From an uncultured Saprospiraceae bacterium (GTDB lineage Bacteria; Bacteroidota; Bacteroidia; Chitinophagales; Saprospiraceae), in contig CALJKQ010000063.1 in assembly GCA_937973565.1 (NCBI GenBank), forward strand, positions 1-64,000: a stretch of 64,000 bases of DNA. Reading direction: 5' to 3'. Under the pieces are notes generated by a model. That model did no database searches. It worked only from the letters and a program-made list of their open reading frames with translations, and had not been told where the DNA came from. Positions within the stretch are counted from its first letter, which is position 1; the number at the start of each line of letters is the position of its first letter. The translations under genes and the position numbers were made by a program. Shown in pieces: positions 26,395 through 35,391 of this stretch.

Positions 26395-27006
26395 ATGAAG
26401 ATATTTTGTATCGGCAGAAATTATGTTGATCACGCTTTGGAACTCAACAACCCCGTGCCAAAATCACCGCTGATTTTTATGAAACCGCAGACAGCCCTGC
26501 TTACAGATGGTAAACCTTTTTTTCATCCCGACTTCAGCGAAAATATTCATCATGAAATTGAGTTGGTGCTAAAAATCAAAAAGAATGGGAAAAACATAGT
26601 ATCCGGTTTTGGGTCTGACTATTTTGATGCCATCGGACTGGGTATTGATTTTACAGCCCGCGATTTGCAGGATAAACTAAAGGAAAAGGGGCAACCATGG
26701 GAACTGGCCAAAGCTTTCGACAACAGTGCTGTTTTGGGCAACTTTGTAGATAAGTCAGAACTGGACGATTTGGCTGCAGTCGATTTTTCTTTGACCAAAA
26801 ATGGTGTTATTGTCCAGCAAGGCAATTCCAGGGACTTGATTTTTTCATTTGGCTACCTCATAGAATACATTTCCCGTTTTTTCACATTGCAAACTGGAGA
26901 TTTGATTTATACCGGCACCCCTGCCGGGGTAGGACCCGTAAAACCAGGCGATGTCCTGGAAGGATATTTAGGCATTCAGTCCATGCTTAAGTGTGAAGTT
27001 AAGTGA
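26395..27006 (+). CDS. Fumarylacetoacetate hydrolase family protein (FAHD1/YcgM-like)
   Basis: A 203-aa single-domain FAH-fold enzyme. IGRNYVDHALELNNPVP and LIFMKPQTAL open the fold; HHEIELVL supplies two acidic metal ligands and GIDFTARDLQ the Asp ligand, and YTGTPAGVGPVKPGDV closes the active site. Known members are acylpyruvate hydrolases or oxaloacetate decarboxylases; the actual substrate here is open. It is upstream of pyruvate kinase but separated by 250 bases and a new promoter. Confidence 0.9.
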   Translation: MKIFCIGRNYVDHALELNNPVPKSPLIFMKPQTALLTDGKPFFHPDFSENIHHEIELVLKIKKNGKNIVSGFGSDYFDAIGLGIDFTARDLQDKLKEKGQPWELAKAFDNSAVLGNFVDKSELDDLAAVDFSLTKNGVIVQQGNSRDLIFSFGYLIEYISRFFTLQTGDLIYTGTPAGVGPVKPGDVLEGYLGIQSMLKCEVK

Positions 27007-27255
27007 TGTGCTGGTTGCTGGAAAGCCAAAAACGGCGAAAAAAAGGGTTATAAACAGGGATTTTCCTCCGACAAATTTAATTTTCTATCAAAAAACCGGG
27101 GTCAGGTAAAAAATTAAGTTTTGTTTTTTGACGGCTTCACTTAAAGAGATTTTAAATATTATGCCAGCACTAAATTATATTTTTAGCAGGCAAAGAAAAT
27201 ATTGACTATCGCAAAAACCGTAAATAAAGCGAACTGCTTTATGTCATTATTACAC

Positions 27256-27263
27256 TATCTTTG
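27256..27263 (+). promoter_or_regulatory. Bacteroidota -7 box (TATCTTTG) for pyk
   Basis: An exact TAnnTTTG match that includes the TTG (27261) which the longest ORF uses as start codon. Transcription would begin near 27268-27270, so the true start codon should be TTG 27273 or GTG 27282. Confidence 0.55.
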
Positions 27264-27281
27264 GCGACAAAATTGTGGAAA

Positions 27282-28724
27282 GTGCCAAACAGATTAAAAA
27301 ACGTATACCAGAAAACTAAGATTGTTGCAACCGTTGGACCAGCATGTAATACAGATCCAGGTCTGGTATCATTGGTCAATGCAGGCGTAGACGTGTTTCG
27401 TCTCAATTTTTCGCACAGCAGTCACGCCGAACATAAAGCAGTCATAGACCATATAACCGATATCAATGCCAGAAACAATGTCCACATTGGAATTCTCGCC
27501 GACCTCCAGGGGCCCAAATTGAGAATTGGCAAGATAGCAAACGGCAGCATGGATATTGTGCCGGGTGATATCCTCACTTTTACCAACGAGGAGTGTGTGG
27601 GCACCAAGGAAAAGATTTATATGTCGTACGACCAATTTGCCCAGGACGTAAATGTGGGTGAAAGAATCCTGGTAGACGACGGCAAGATCGTATTGGAAGT
27701 GGTTTCTACCAATAAAAAAGATGAAGTAAAACTCAAGGTAATCTTTGGTTTTACCCTTTCTTCCAATAAGGGGGTCAACTTGCCGGATACCCAGGTTTCT
27801 CTTCCTTGTTTGACCGAAAAAGATTTGGAAGACCTGGATTTTATCCTCACACAGCCGGTTAACTGGATAGCCCTCAGCTTTGTGCGAAAAGCGTCGGATA
27901 TTCTGGATTTGAAAGAAAGAATAGCGGCCAAAGGCCACCATGCCAAGGTAATCGCAAAAGTCGAAAAACCGGAAGCCATCAAAAACATTGAAGACATCGT
28001 AGAAGCAACCGATGCCGTAATGATTGCCCGTGGTGACCTCGGCGTTGAGATGCCCATAGAACTCATACCTACAACACAAAAACAGATCATCCACCTTTGT
28101 CAGGAAAAAGCAAAGCCGGTCATCGTGGCTACTCAGATGATGGAGAGTATGATTACCAATCCAAGTCCAACCCGCGCTGAAGCAACGGATGTAGCCAACG
28201 CCGTTTTGGATGGTGCAGATGCTGTGATGCTCAGTGGAGAAACATCTGTAGGAAATCACCCTGCACTGGTGGTACAGGCAATGAACAAAATCATAGCCAA
28301 CGCAGAAAAAAATTATTACCTGCAAGGCAAAAGAACCAAACCAAAACCGGAAACACAGAGCTTTTTATCTGACTCCCTTTGCTACGCAGCAGCACAATTG
28401 GCAGACAGGATCTCAGCCAGGGCAATATTGGGTATAACCGTGGTAGGTTATACGGCATTCAAAGTATCTTCATACCGACCGGATGCGGCCATTTATATAT
28501 TTTCATCACACAAACATATGTTGGCTACGCTCAACCTGGTATGGGGTGTCAGATGCTTTTATTACGACAAGTTCAGCAGTACGGATGAGACCATCGAAGA
28601 CCTGGTCAATGACTTGAAAACCAGGAATTTGTTAAAAGAGGGCGACATCGTGGTGAATACAGGTAGTATGCCATTACATAAGAGATTTAAAACCAATATG
28701 TTGAAAATCACTGTAGTAGAATAA
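27282..28724 (+). CDS. pyk: Pyruvate kinase
   Basis: The last glycolytic step, phosphoenolpyruvate plus ADP to pyruvate plus ATP. Motifs: KTKIVATVGPA, VFRLNFSHSSH, ILADLQGPKLRIG, the catalytic-Lys signature VIAKVEKPEAIKNIE, MIARGDLGVEMP, VATQMMESM and SPTRAEATDVANAVLDGADAVMLSGE with the C-terminal allosteric domain after. No ATG exists near the N-terminus. The frame is open from TTG 27261, but that codon is within a -7 box, so GTG 27282 (about 480 aa) is preferred and TTG 27273 remains possible. Confidence 0.93.
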   Translation: MPNRLKNVYQKTKIVATVGPACNTDPGLVSLVNAGVDVFRLNFSHSSHAEHKAVIDHITDINARNNVHIGILADLQGPKLRIGKIANGSMDIVPGDILTFTNEECVGTKEKIYMSYDQFAQDVNVGERILVDDGKIVLEVVSTNKKDEVKLKVIFGFTLSSNKGVNLPDTQVSLPCLTEKDLEDLDFILTQPVNWIALSFVRKASDILDLKERIAAKGHHAKVIAKVEKPEAIKNIEDIVEATDAVMIARGDLGVEMPIELIPTTQKQIIHLCQEKAKPVIVATQMMESMITNPSPTRAEATDVANAVLDGADAVMLSGETSVGNHPALVVQAMNKIIANAEKNYYLQGKRTKPKPETQSFLSDSLCYAAAQLADRISARAILGITVVGYTAFKVSSYRPDAAIYIFSSHKHMLATLNLVWGVRCFYYDKFSSTDETIEDLVNDLKTRNLLKEGDIVVNTGSMPLHKRFKTNMLKITVVE

Positions 28725-28796
28725 AGAAAAGGGGAACAATTGTTGACCTTTTGGTGTTTTTCACACTAATTATTCACACAATCCTGGCGATTGAAA

Positions 28797-28804
28797 TATC
28801 TTTG
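28797..28804 (+). promoter_or_regulatory. Bacteroidota -7 box (TATCTTTG) for panD
   Basis: An exact TAnnTTTG match ending 8 bases before the panD ATG. It predicts a nearly leaderless mRNA. Confidence 0.5.
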
Positions 28805-28812
28805 CGCCCACT

Positions 28813-29160
28813 ATGCTTTTACACATTCATAAATCCAAGATCCACAGGGCTACCATTACCCAGGCAAATCTCAATTACGTAGGCTCCATCACCATTGATG
28901 AAGACCTTATGGAGGCCGCTAACTTAATTGAAGGGGAAAAGGTTCAAATTGTCAACAACAACAATGGAGAACGCCTCGAAACCTATGTAATCAAAGGCGA
29001 AAGAGGTTCGGGTACCGTTTGTCTGAATGGAGCAGCTGCCAGAAAAGCAGAAGAAGGAGACATCGTAATCATAATCTCTTATTGTATGATGACGCCGGAA
29101 GAAGCCAAAACATTTAAGCCGGTAACGGTTTTCCCCAACGAGTTCAATAAGCTCACTTAA
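28813..29160 (+). CDS. panD: Aspartate 1-decarboxylase proenzyme
   Basis: A 115-aa pyruvoyl enzyme that makes beta-alanine for pantothenate and CoA. Gly24-Ser25 in NYVGSITID is the self-cleavage site that creates the pyruvoyl group. Lys9 and the [10 protein letters not shown] segment near the N-terminus, and [22 protein letters not shown], are conserved. Full length. It is followed 8 bases later by a UPF0104 membrane protein, probably in the same operon. Confidence 0.96.
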   Translation: MLLHIHKSKIHRATITQANLNYVGSITIDEDLMEAANLIEGEKVQIVNNNNGERLETYVIKGERGSGTVCLNGAAARKAEEGDIVIIISYCMMTPEEAKTFKPVTVFPNEFNKLT

Positions 29161-29168
29161 TTCCGACT

Positions 29169-30191
29169 GTGTTCAAGCAAGGAGCGAGAATAGCCGGCTT
29201 TATTTCTCTGGGCTTGCTTGCCTTTTACCTGGTTTTTAGGTCACAACCCAATCCTCAGGGAGAATCCCTTCTTTCACGACTCATTAACGACTTTCAGCAA
29301 GCCGAATGGCTCTACTTATTTGTCATGGCAGGGGCCTTCATGTTAAGCAATGTTTTCAGGGCTTTGCGGTGGCAGCAAATGTTGCAGCCCATGGGGGTAA
29401 GGCTACCTTTCCTTAACTCCATTTCTGCTATCATGGTGGCTTACCTCACCAATTTGGTTATACCCAGAGCCGGAGAAATTGCCAGAGCTACTTCTATTGC
29501 CGGAACTTCCGATATTTCATTTGAGAAAGCTTTGGGCACTGTAGTGCTGGATCGAATTCTGGATATGATCTGTTTGTTGATCATTGCCATCCTGACCCTG
29601 GCCATGGCTTCTGATTTGATATTTGCCTATTTTGATCAGCATTTTGATTTGCAGAAAAGGTGGCAGGGTATGAATCAGGGCAAGGCCTTACTATTTTTGA
29701 TATTGACATTTGGCTTGTTGATATTTGCGTTTTTTGTGATATCCCGAACAGCATGGTACAATTTAAAACTCAAGGCTCGTATCAATCTTTTTGTTTCAGG
29801 ATTATGGGAAGGCTTATCTAGTATTAAAAACATTGAAAAACCGGCGACCTTTTTATTTTATACCGTTGCCATTTGGTTTTTGTATTTTTTTATGGCTTTT
29901 ATTCTGTTTAAGGCATTGGACTCAACCGCACACCTCGGTCCAGTTGCAGGTCTGGTTGTTTTTTTCTTTGGCAGTCTGGGTATTGTTTTCCCGTCTCCGG
30001 GTGGGATGGGCAGCTACCATTTTCTGGCCATAGAGAGTCTTTCACTCTATAATATTGATGCCCGAAATGCATTTACGTATGCCAATCTCAGTTTTTTCAC
30101 CATTCAGGTTTTTACCATTATCACCTTTGGCATTGCAGGTTTAATTGTATTGGCATCGGGCAAATCAAAAAAGACCAGGGCATCGGCATAA
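29169..30191 (+). CDS. UPF0104 / lysylphosphatidylglycerol-synthase-TM-like flippase domain protein
   Basis: A 340-aa integral membrane protein with about eight hydrophobic helices and family motifs (ALRWQQMLQPMGV near residue 68, VIPRAGEIARA, a VLDRILDM segment, FPSPGGMGSYHF). It lacks the aminoacyl-transferase domain of MprF, so it is probably a lipid or polyprenyl-glycan flippase-type protein. It starts at GTG 29169, 8 bases after panD. Confidence 0.8.
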   Translation: MFKQGARIAGFISLGLLAFYLVFRSQPNPQGESLLSRLINDFQQAEWLYLFVMAGAFMLSNVFRALRWQQMLQPMGVRLPFLNSISAIMVAYLTNLVIPRAGEIARATSIAGTSDISFEKALGTVVLDRILDMICLLIIAILTLAMASDLIFAYFDQHFDLQKRWQGMNQGKALLFLILTFGLLIFAFFVISRTAWYNLKLKARINLFVSGLWEGLSSIKNIEKPATFLFYTVAIWFLYFFMAFILFKALDSTAHLGPVAGLVVFFFGSLGIVFPSPGGMGSYHFLAIESLSLYNIDARNAFTYANLSFFTIQVFTIITFGIAGLIVLASGKSKKTRASA

Positions 30192-30212
30192 TGGGCTGTC
30201 ACTGGTTTTTGT

Positions 30213-30220
30213 TACATTTG
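30213..30220 (+). promoter_or_regulatory. Bacteroidota -7 box (TACATTTG) for hldC
   Basis: An exact TAnnTTTG match ending 5 bases before the ATG at 30226. It predicts a leaderless or near-leaderless transcript and excludes the longer ORF start at 30145. Confidence 0.5.
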
Positions 30221-30225
30221 TATCC

Positions 30226-30717
30226 ATGGCAACATCATCAAAAATCATCCTGGATCACCAGGAACTTGCTACCCTAACCAAAGAGTGGCAAAAAGAAGGT
30301 TTAAAGGTAGTTTTCACCAATGGCTGCTTTGACCTCATTCACCTGGGGCATATTCTCTATTTACGCGAAGCAGCAGCTCAGGGTGACAAACTTGTGGTAG
30401 CATTGAATGCAGATGCCTCCGTATCAAAACTCAAAGGCAATCACAGACCGATCAATGGCGAAACCACCCGACTTGAAGTGATGGCTGCCTTCGAATTTAC
30501 CGATGCAGTGACCATTTTTCATGAAGACACACCATATGAACTAATCTCGCAGCTAAAACCCAACGTTTTGGTCAAAGGCGGAGATTGGGAAGTTGATCAG
30601 ATTGTTGGCAGCGATGTAGTACTTGAAGCCGGTGGTACAGTGAAATCATTGACATTTGCTCCCGGATACTCAACTACGTTGCTCGAACAAAAAATTATCA
30701 AAGCCCACCAGTCTTGA
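30226..30717 (+). CDS. hldC: D-glycero-beta-D-manno-heptose 1-phosphate adenylyltransferase (RfaE domain II)
   Basis: A 163-aa nucleotidyltransferase that makes ADP-heptose from heptose-1-phosphate. The cytidylyltransferase-fold motif FTNGCFDLIHLGHILYL contains the HxGH signature. KLKGNHRPINGETTRLEVMAAF and LVKGGDWEVDQIVGSD are specific to the HldE C-terminal domain. In E. coli this domain is fused to the kinase; here it is a separate gene. The ATG 30226 excludes 27 extra codons that overlap the upstream gene. It is followed by a Wzi-like gene and then the kinase half. Confidence 0.93.
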   Translation: MATSSKIILDHQELATLTKEWQKEGLKVVFTNGCFDLIHLGHILYLREAAAQGDKLVVALNADASVSKLKGNHRPINGETTRLEVMAAFEFTDAVTIFHEDTPYELISQLKPNVLVKGGDWEVDQIVGSDVVLEAGGTVKSLTFAPGYSTTLLEQKIIKAHQS

Positions 30718-30719
30718 AA

Positions 30720-32414
30720 ATGAAATACAGCATTCTTATAATGTTCTTTTTTTGTTGGACAAAAAGCTTGTTGGCACAAGACCTTTTGCTCAACAGAGAG
30801 TCTCACATGGATTTGGCAGAACGACTGCAGATTTTGTATCCCAGCGATCGTGCTTCCTCCTCTGCACTTCCCATGTCGTCAACTAAAGCAGTTATCCAAC
30901 AAGGAGCAGAAAACATTCATTTGTTGTCAAAGGGGGATCATCGGGCATTTTCAGACCTTGTCAATCAATACAATTTTCCATCAGAGCAAACACAAAACCA
31001 GGTTGACACTTTATTCAAAACCCAAAGCCCAATTCTAAAATACTTTTATAAAAACCCGCACCATTTTTTAAGCGTAGACGCACCTTCCTTCAGTTTGAGG
31101 GCAAATCCTATTGTGTTGGTTTCCGGAGGCAACACTACCAACGACGATGCGCAAATGTTTCAGAATACGCGAGGCGCTGAAGTGTATGGGTATATCGACG
31201 ATAAGGTTTATTTTTTTTCAAGGATTCTCGAAAACCAGCAACAGTTTTTACCCTGGATCAGAAATTATATCAATGAATACCAAAGCATACCCCAGCAAGG
31301 TTTTTATAAGACTTACAACAGCAGTGTATTGGGAGGTTTGAATGGTTATGACTTTCTCAATGCCCAGGCATATGTGGGTGTGCCTATTTCCAAAAGCATT
31401 TCAATAGAGCTTGGCCATGGCAGGCATTTCATTGGCAATGGCATTCGTTCATTGTTGTTATCAGATTTTAGCAACAACTACTTTTACCTGAAATTCAACA
31501 CCCGGGTATGGAAGTTGCACTATCAGAACATTTTTGCGGAGTTAAACACCATTAGTGCCAATCAATTTCCCAACGATCTTTTGCTTAATAAAAAATACAT
31601 GGCCAGTCACTATCTCAGTTTCAGGCCACGCAGAAATTTGGAAGTTGGCGTTTTTGAATCTGTAATATTTGCCCGTCAAAATCAATTTGAATTTCAATAC
31701 TTAAACCCTGTTATTTTTTACAGGATGGTTGAACAGTTTTTGGGAAGCCCGGACAATGCCATGATAGGCTTGAACCTCACCTGGGATGTAAAAAACAGGG
31801 TTCGTTTCTATGGTCAGTTGCTGCTGGATGAACTCAATTTTGGCTTCTTCAAAGAAGACGGCTGGTGGGGCAACAAACATGGTGTTCAAACAGGACTAAA
31901 ATACATCAACGCTTTGGGTGTAGACAGATTGGACCTCACTGCCGAATACAATATGGTAAGGCCTTTTACGTATAGTCATGATCGCAAAGAAGAAGGGATA
32001 GTGTTGACCAGTTATACACATTACAACTCCCCGCTGGCACATCCGCTTGGAAGTAATTTCAGAGAGTTTTTATTTAGGGCAAAGTACAGCGGACTCAAAA
32101 AATGGTATTTCGAAGCCGATGCAGCCTACATGCAACAGGGAAAAAACGGAGGGGTCAATTACGGCAGCGATCCCCGCGTTGACAATACCACCCGGGTAGG
32201 GGACTACTACAACCAGTTGTTGCAGGGAATCAGAAACAACATTCAGTTTGTAAGGGCTACGGCCCATTATAACATCTGGCCCAACTACCAGGTATTTTTA
32301 CAAGCCATTTATCGAAAATCTACGCTTGTGGAAAGTGTAGGGGGACAACAAAAATACTTTTACCTTGGAGCGGGAATCAGCATCAATGCTGCCGCAGATA
32401 AAAACATCTTTTAA
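30720..32414 (+). CDS. Wzi/RemB-like outer-membrane beta-barrel protein
   Basis: A 564-aa exported protein: signal peptide (ILIMFFFCWTKSLLAQ), an N-terminal region of about 110 residues, then many amphipathic strands (for example VYGYIDDKVYFFSRI, ELGHGRHFIGNGIRSLLLSD, FWVKF-like strands). The LGHGRHFIGNG/RSLLLSD segment recalls the capsule-assembly Wzi family and the RemB gliding protein of Flavobacterium. ATG 30720 follows the hldC stop by 2 bases, and hldA starts 1 base after its own stop, so it is embedded in a heptose operon. It may help attach or export a heptose-containing glycan; this is inferred from position. Confidence 0.7.
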   Translation: MKYSILIMFFFCWTKSLLAQDLLLNRESHMDLAERLQILYPSDRASSSALPMSSTKAVIQQGAENIHLLSKGDHRAFSDLVNQYNFPSEQTQNQVDTLFKTQSPILKYFYKNPHHFLSVDAPSFSLRANPIVLVSGGNTTNDDAQMFQNTRGAEVYGYIDDKVYFFSRILENQQQFLPWIRNYINEYQSIPQQGFYKTYNSSVLGGLNGYDFLNAQAYVGVPISKSISIELGHGRHFIGNGIRSLLLSDFSNNYFYLKFNTRVWKLHYQNIFAELNTISANQFPNDLLLNKKYMASHYLSFRPRRNLEVGVFESVIFARQNQFEFQYLNPVIFYRMVEQFLGSPDNAMIGLNLTWDVKNRVRFYGQLLLDELNFGFFKEDGWWGNKHGVQTGLKYINALGVDRLDLTAEYNMVRPFTYSHDRKEEGIVLTSYTHYNSPLAHPLGSNFREFLFRAKYSGLKKWYFEADAAYMQQGKNGGVNYGSDPRVDNTTRVGDYYNQLLQGIRNNIQFVRATAHYNIWPNYQVFLQAIYRKSTLVESVGGQQKYFYLGAGISINAAADKNIF

Positions 32415-32415
32415 C

Positions 32416-33351
32416 ATGACAAAGGATACCATTACCATCCTGGGTGATGTCATTTTGGACAGATACATTCAAGGCACTACCACACGCATATCACCTGAAG
32501 CTCCCGTGCCTGTGGTAAAGATAGACAATGACTATTACACATTGGGAGGGGCTGCCAATGTAGCCCACAACCTGGCCAATTTGGGTGCAACTGTGAAATT
32601 GCTCGGAGCCGTTGGCAGAGATGAATCCGGCAGGTGGCTACACGATTTGCTGGTAGCCAAGGACATTGAACCGGTGTTGTACCTTGACCCACAAATTCCA
32701 ACTACTACCAAAACGCGCGTGGTTTCCCGCAACCAGCAAATGATCCGCATAGACAATGAAGGACACTTCGCCCATTCGCCCAAGTCGCTGGAATTTTTTA
32801 AACATCATTTCGAACAATCAGAAGTATTGGTAGTATCTGATTACGACAAGGGATTTTGTTCTGAAGATGTAATGGAATGGATGTTTCATAACCTTCGATC
32901 CGGAGCCAAAGTCTTGGTAGATCCCAAGGGAAAGAACTGGGAAAAATACAACGGGGCATTTCTGGTAAAACCCAACCTCGCAGAAATAGAAGAAGTAAGC
33001 GGTAAACAAATCTCCAATGAGAATCAGGTGGTGGAAAGCGTTGGTAAAGAGATTTTCAACCAATACAACTTTACCCACTTGCTGATTACACGAGGAAAAG
33101 AAGGTATGACATTAATCAACAAAGAAGGAACCTTTCACTTTCCCACACACAAGGTAGATGTTTACGATGTATCAGGAGCCGGCGATACTGCTATGGCTGT
33201 ATTAGCTTTGAAAATGCAGCAAGGTTATCCGCTGACTGAGTGCATAAGATATGCCAATCTGGCCTCTGCTTTTGTGGTTACCAAGCCTACCACTTATGCC
33301 ATCAATACCAAGGAACTGGAAGATATGATGAAAAAATACGGCGACGAATAG
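32416..33351 (+). CDS. hldA: D-glycero-beta-D-manno-heptose 7-phosphate kinase (RfaE domain I)
   Basis: A 311-aa PfkB/ribokinase-family sugar kinase. ILGDVILDRYIQGTTTRISPEAPVPV is the RfaE-I N-terminal signature, then GGAANVAHNLANLGA, LVDPKGKNW, VKPNLAE, and the anion-hole and base motif DVSGAGDTAMA. It phosphorylates heptose-7-phosphate at C1 ahead of the phosphatase and HldC. ATG 32416 is chosen; the frame is open further upstream inside the Wzi-like gene. The operon ends in a strong hairpin. Confidence 0.92.
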   Translation: MTKDTITILGDVILDRYIQGTTTRISPEAPVPVVKIDNDYYTLGGAANVAHNLANLGATVKLLGAVGRDESGRWLHDLLVAKDIEPVLYLDPQIPTTTKTRVVSRNQQMIRIDNEGHFAHSPKSLEFFKHHFEQSEVLVVSDYDKGFCSEDVMEWMFHNLRSGAKVLVDPKGKNWEKYNGAFLVKPNLAEIEEVSGKQISNENQVVESVGKEIFNQYNFTHLLITRGKEGMTLINKEGTFHFPTHKVDVYDVSGAGDTAMAVLALKMQQGYPLTECIRYANLASAFVVTKPTTYAINTKELEDMMKKYGDE

Positions 33352-33360
33352 CATAAAACA

Positions 33361-33404
33361 CAAAACCCACTATACCACGGGGAACCGCAGCATAATGGGT
33401 TTTG
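33361..33404. terminator. Bidirectional terminator between hldA and tatA
   Basis: A 15-base stem beginning CAAAACCCACTATAC with two G-T wobbles and a 14-base loop lies between the convergent genes. Confidence 0.7.
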
Positions 33405-33421
33405 ATTGTATCTCGGTTTTC

Positions 33422-33628
33422 TTATTTATTGGATTCTATCTCCCTGATGTTTTCTTTCACCTCAGTTTCGATATTGGCCTTTGCTTTATTGAATTCGCGG
33501 ATTCCCTGACCCAATCCTTTCATCAGTTCAGGAATCTTTTTGCCTCCAAACAACAAAAGCACTACCAACACAATGGCAACTAATTCTCCGGGTCCGATAG
33601 CGCTTAAAAATAATGCTGAAAATAACAT
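33422..33628 (-). CDS. tatA: Sec-independent protein translocase subunit TatA/E
   Basis: A 68-aa protein with one N-terminal helix (residues about 12-28, [17 protein letters not shown]), the hinge FGGKKIPEL, and an amphipathic helix with [13 protein letters not shown]. It forms the translocation pore for folded twin-arginine proteins. A candidate client, the twin-arginine subunit 3-like protein at 51017-51565, is in this window. tatC is not seen here. Confidence 0.93.
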   Translation of the reverse strand: MLFSALFLSAIGPGELVAIVLVVLLLFGGKKIPELMKGLGQGIREFNKAKANIETEVKENIREIESNK

Positions 33629-33646
33629 GAATTAATTTTTATGGTA

Positions 33647-33654
33647 CAAAGTTA
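33647..33654 (-). promoter_or_regulatory. Bacteroidota -7 box (TAACTTTG) for tatA
   Basis: An exact TAnnTTTG match on the minus strand, 19 bases before the tatA ATG. Confidence 0.5.
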
Positions 33655-33769
33655 CAACCTATCAACGTTTTGACTTGAAAAAAAAGTCCCGGTTTACCAA
33701 ATAAATACTTTGAACGGCTAATATTTTTTAATTATCTATATAAAACGATAATAACCAATGGCTTATAGT

Positions 33770-34723
33770 CTATTTTTTCAAACCAATTTCTCTCAGTCGC
33801 TCATTTAAATATTCTCCTGCCGTAATGGGTTCATAGGCCAGCGGATTATCTGCGGTAACTGTTGACTCCAGGCAAGTGAGGTCCATGGAAGACTTGGGGT
33901 GAAGGAAAAATGGTATGCTCAATCTGGGCACATGCCATTGTTCTCTAGGCGGATTCACCACCCTATGGGTAGTAGATTTAAGGTAATTGTTGGTCAAACG
34001 CTGAAGCATATCTCCCACATTGATTACAATTTCATCGGCTTCCGGCACTATATCCAGCCATTCACCTTGTGAATTGAGCAATTGTAAGCCACCGGCAGAA
34101 GCACCTACCAATAGGGTAATCAGGTTGATATCCTCATGTTGTTCAGCGCGAATGGCTGTTTTGGGCTCTTCGGTGATTGGAGGATAGTGAATGGTTCTGA
34201 GGATGCTGTTGCCATCTTCAATTTTATCGTCAAAATAATTTTCAGGTAAGCCAAGGTGTAGGGCAATGGCTCTCAACAAATGCCCCCCGGCTACCTCGAA
34301 TGCTTTGTATAACTGTTTGCTATAGTCAGAAAAACCTTCAATTTCTTCTACCGTGGGGTTTGTGGGATATTCTGACTTTAAAGGATGATCATCGCTTACA
34401 TATTGTCCGATCTGGTAAAACTCTTTCAAATCGGCAACATTGGACTGCTTTGCGTGCTCTTTTCCGTAAGAGGTATATCCTCTCTGTCCTGCCAGCCCCT
34501 CGATTTCGTATTTTTTCTTGATTTCTACCGGTAGTGAAAAGAAAGCCTTGGAGGCGGCATAAAAGCCATCGATCAAATCTTTGGGGACCTGGTGGTTGAT
34601 CACACCTACAAAACCTACTTCGTGAAAGGCTTTTCCCAGTGCATCCACAAATGCTTGTCTTTGGGTTTCATCTCCATTGACAAAACTTGTCAAATCAACC
34701 AACGGAATGGATCTATTGCTCAT
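33770..34723 (-). CDS. Isopenicillin-N-synthase-like 2-oxoglutarate/Fe(II) oxygenase
   Basis: A 317-aa double-stranded beta-helix oxygenase. The N-terminal DIOX_N region (IPLVDLTSF, GFVGVINHQVP) is followed by the iron triad HxD in EQHEDINLITLL and the distal His in STTHRVVNPP, with the RxS carboxylate clamp in PRLSIPFFLHP. Such enzymes hydroxylate or cyclise small molecules; the substrate is unknown, and no biosynthetic partner genes flank it. Confidence 0.88.
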   Translation of the reverse strand: MSNRSIPLVDLTSFVNGDETQRQAFVDALGKAFHEVGFVGVINHQVPKDLIDGFYAASKAFFSLPVEIKKKYEIEGLAGQRGYTSYGKEHAKQSNVADLKEFYQIGQYVSDDHPLKSEYPTNPTVEEIEGFSDYSKQLYKAFEVAGGHLLRAIALHLGLPENYFDDKIEDGNSILRTIHYPPITEEPKTAIRAEQHEDINLITLLVGASAGGLQLLNSQGEWLDIVPEADEIVINVGDMLQRLTNNYLKSTTHRVVNPPREQWHVPRLSIPFFLHPKSSMDLTCLESTVTADNPLAYEPITAGEYLNERLREIGLKK

Positions 34724-34782
34724 TTGTTTGTTTTTTCAAGTTTGCTGCAATTTTGATACCAAACTGATTAAACAAAGGCCCA

Positions 34783-35199
34783 CTATGAACCCCGGCTGCC
34801 ACCTGTTTTGTTCATCAAACCGCCTCTTGCAGGGCCTCCGCCAAAGGTTTTGGCGCTGCCACCCGATTTAATTTTGCCTCCTTTTCCAAAGTTTTGGGTA
34901 GGACCACCCGGTTTTCCCGATCCACCATGACGGAGCATCTTTTTTTCCCAATCTGCGGTGCTTCCTTCCACTTTTACAACTTCCAGCTTTTTACCTTCCA
35001 TTTCTTTACCGTTGAGGGTTTCAATGGCTTTGAGGGCTTCTTCTTCGTTGGGCATCGTCACGAAACAAAAGCCTTTGTTTTGTTTGGTGATATTACTCAG
35101 GGTAAGTTTGACTTTAGAGACATTTCCCAAACCATCAAATATTCCGTGAATATCAGATTCTTTGTACTTAAGGGGAATATTTCCTAAAAAAAGATCCAT
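34783..35199 (-). CDS. RRM-type RNA-binding protein with Gly-rich tail
   Basis: A 138-aa protein with one RNA-recognition motif (RNP2 LFLGNI at the N-terminus, RNP1 KGFCFVTM at about residues 43-50) and a disordered tail of Gly, Lys and Ser repeats from about residue 90. It resembles the small glycine-rich RRM proteins common in Bacteroidota and Cyanobacteria, which lack known targets. A -7 box lies 18 bases before the ATG. Confidence 0.9.
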   Translation of the reverse strand: MDLFLGNIPLKYKESDIHGIFDGLGNVSKVKLTLSNITKQNKGFCFVTMPNEEEALKAIETLNGKEMEGKKLEVVKVEGSTADWEKKMLRHGGSGKPGGPTQNFGKGGKIKSGGSAKTFGGGPARGGLMNKTGGSRGS

Positions 35200-35216
35200 A
35201 TTGAAAAATTTTAAAT

Positions 35217-35224
35217 CAAATATA
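35217..35224 (-). promoter_or_regulatory. Bacteroidota -7 box (TATATTTG) for the RRM gene
   Basis: An exact TAnnTTTG match on the minus strand, 18 bases before the ATG at 35199. Confidence 0.5.
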
Positions 35225-35391
35225 GGGCAATATTAACAATAAAATAAGGATAGGCAAGAATGCAATTCAAACCAAAACAAATAATACTTCGTTTATAGCA
35301 TATACGATCTATTTTTGATTTGGTAAAAATGATTTTAGGCACCAATGTATTGTTTTTCTAACATGAACCACAGAAGTCAAAACATTTTTTG

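Noticed and set aside
27369..28325. 318-codon minus-strand ORF opposite pyruvate kinase
   Set aside because: It is antisense to a well-conserved enzyme and rich in Phe, His and Cys in a way typical of reverse-frame shadows.
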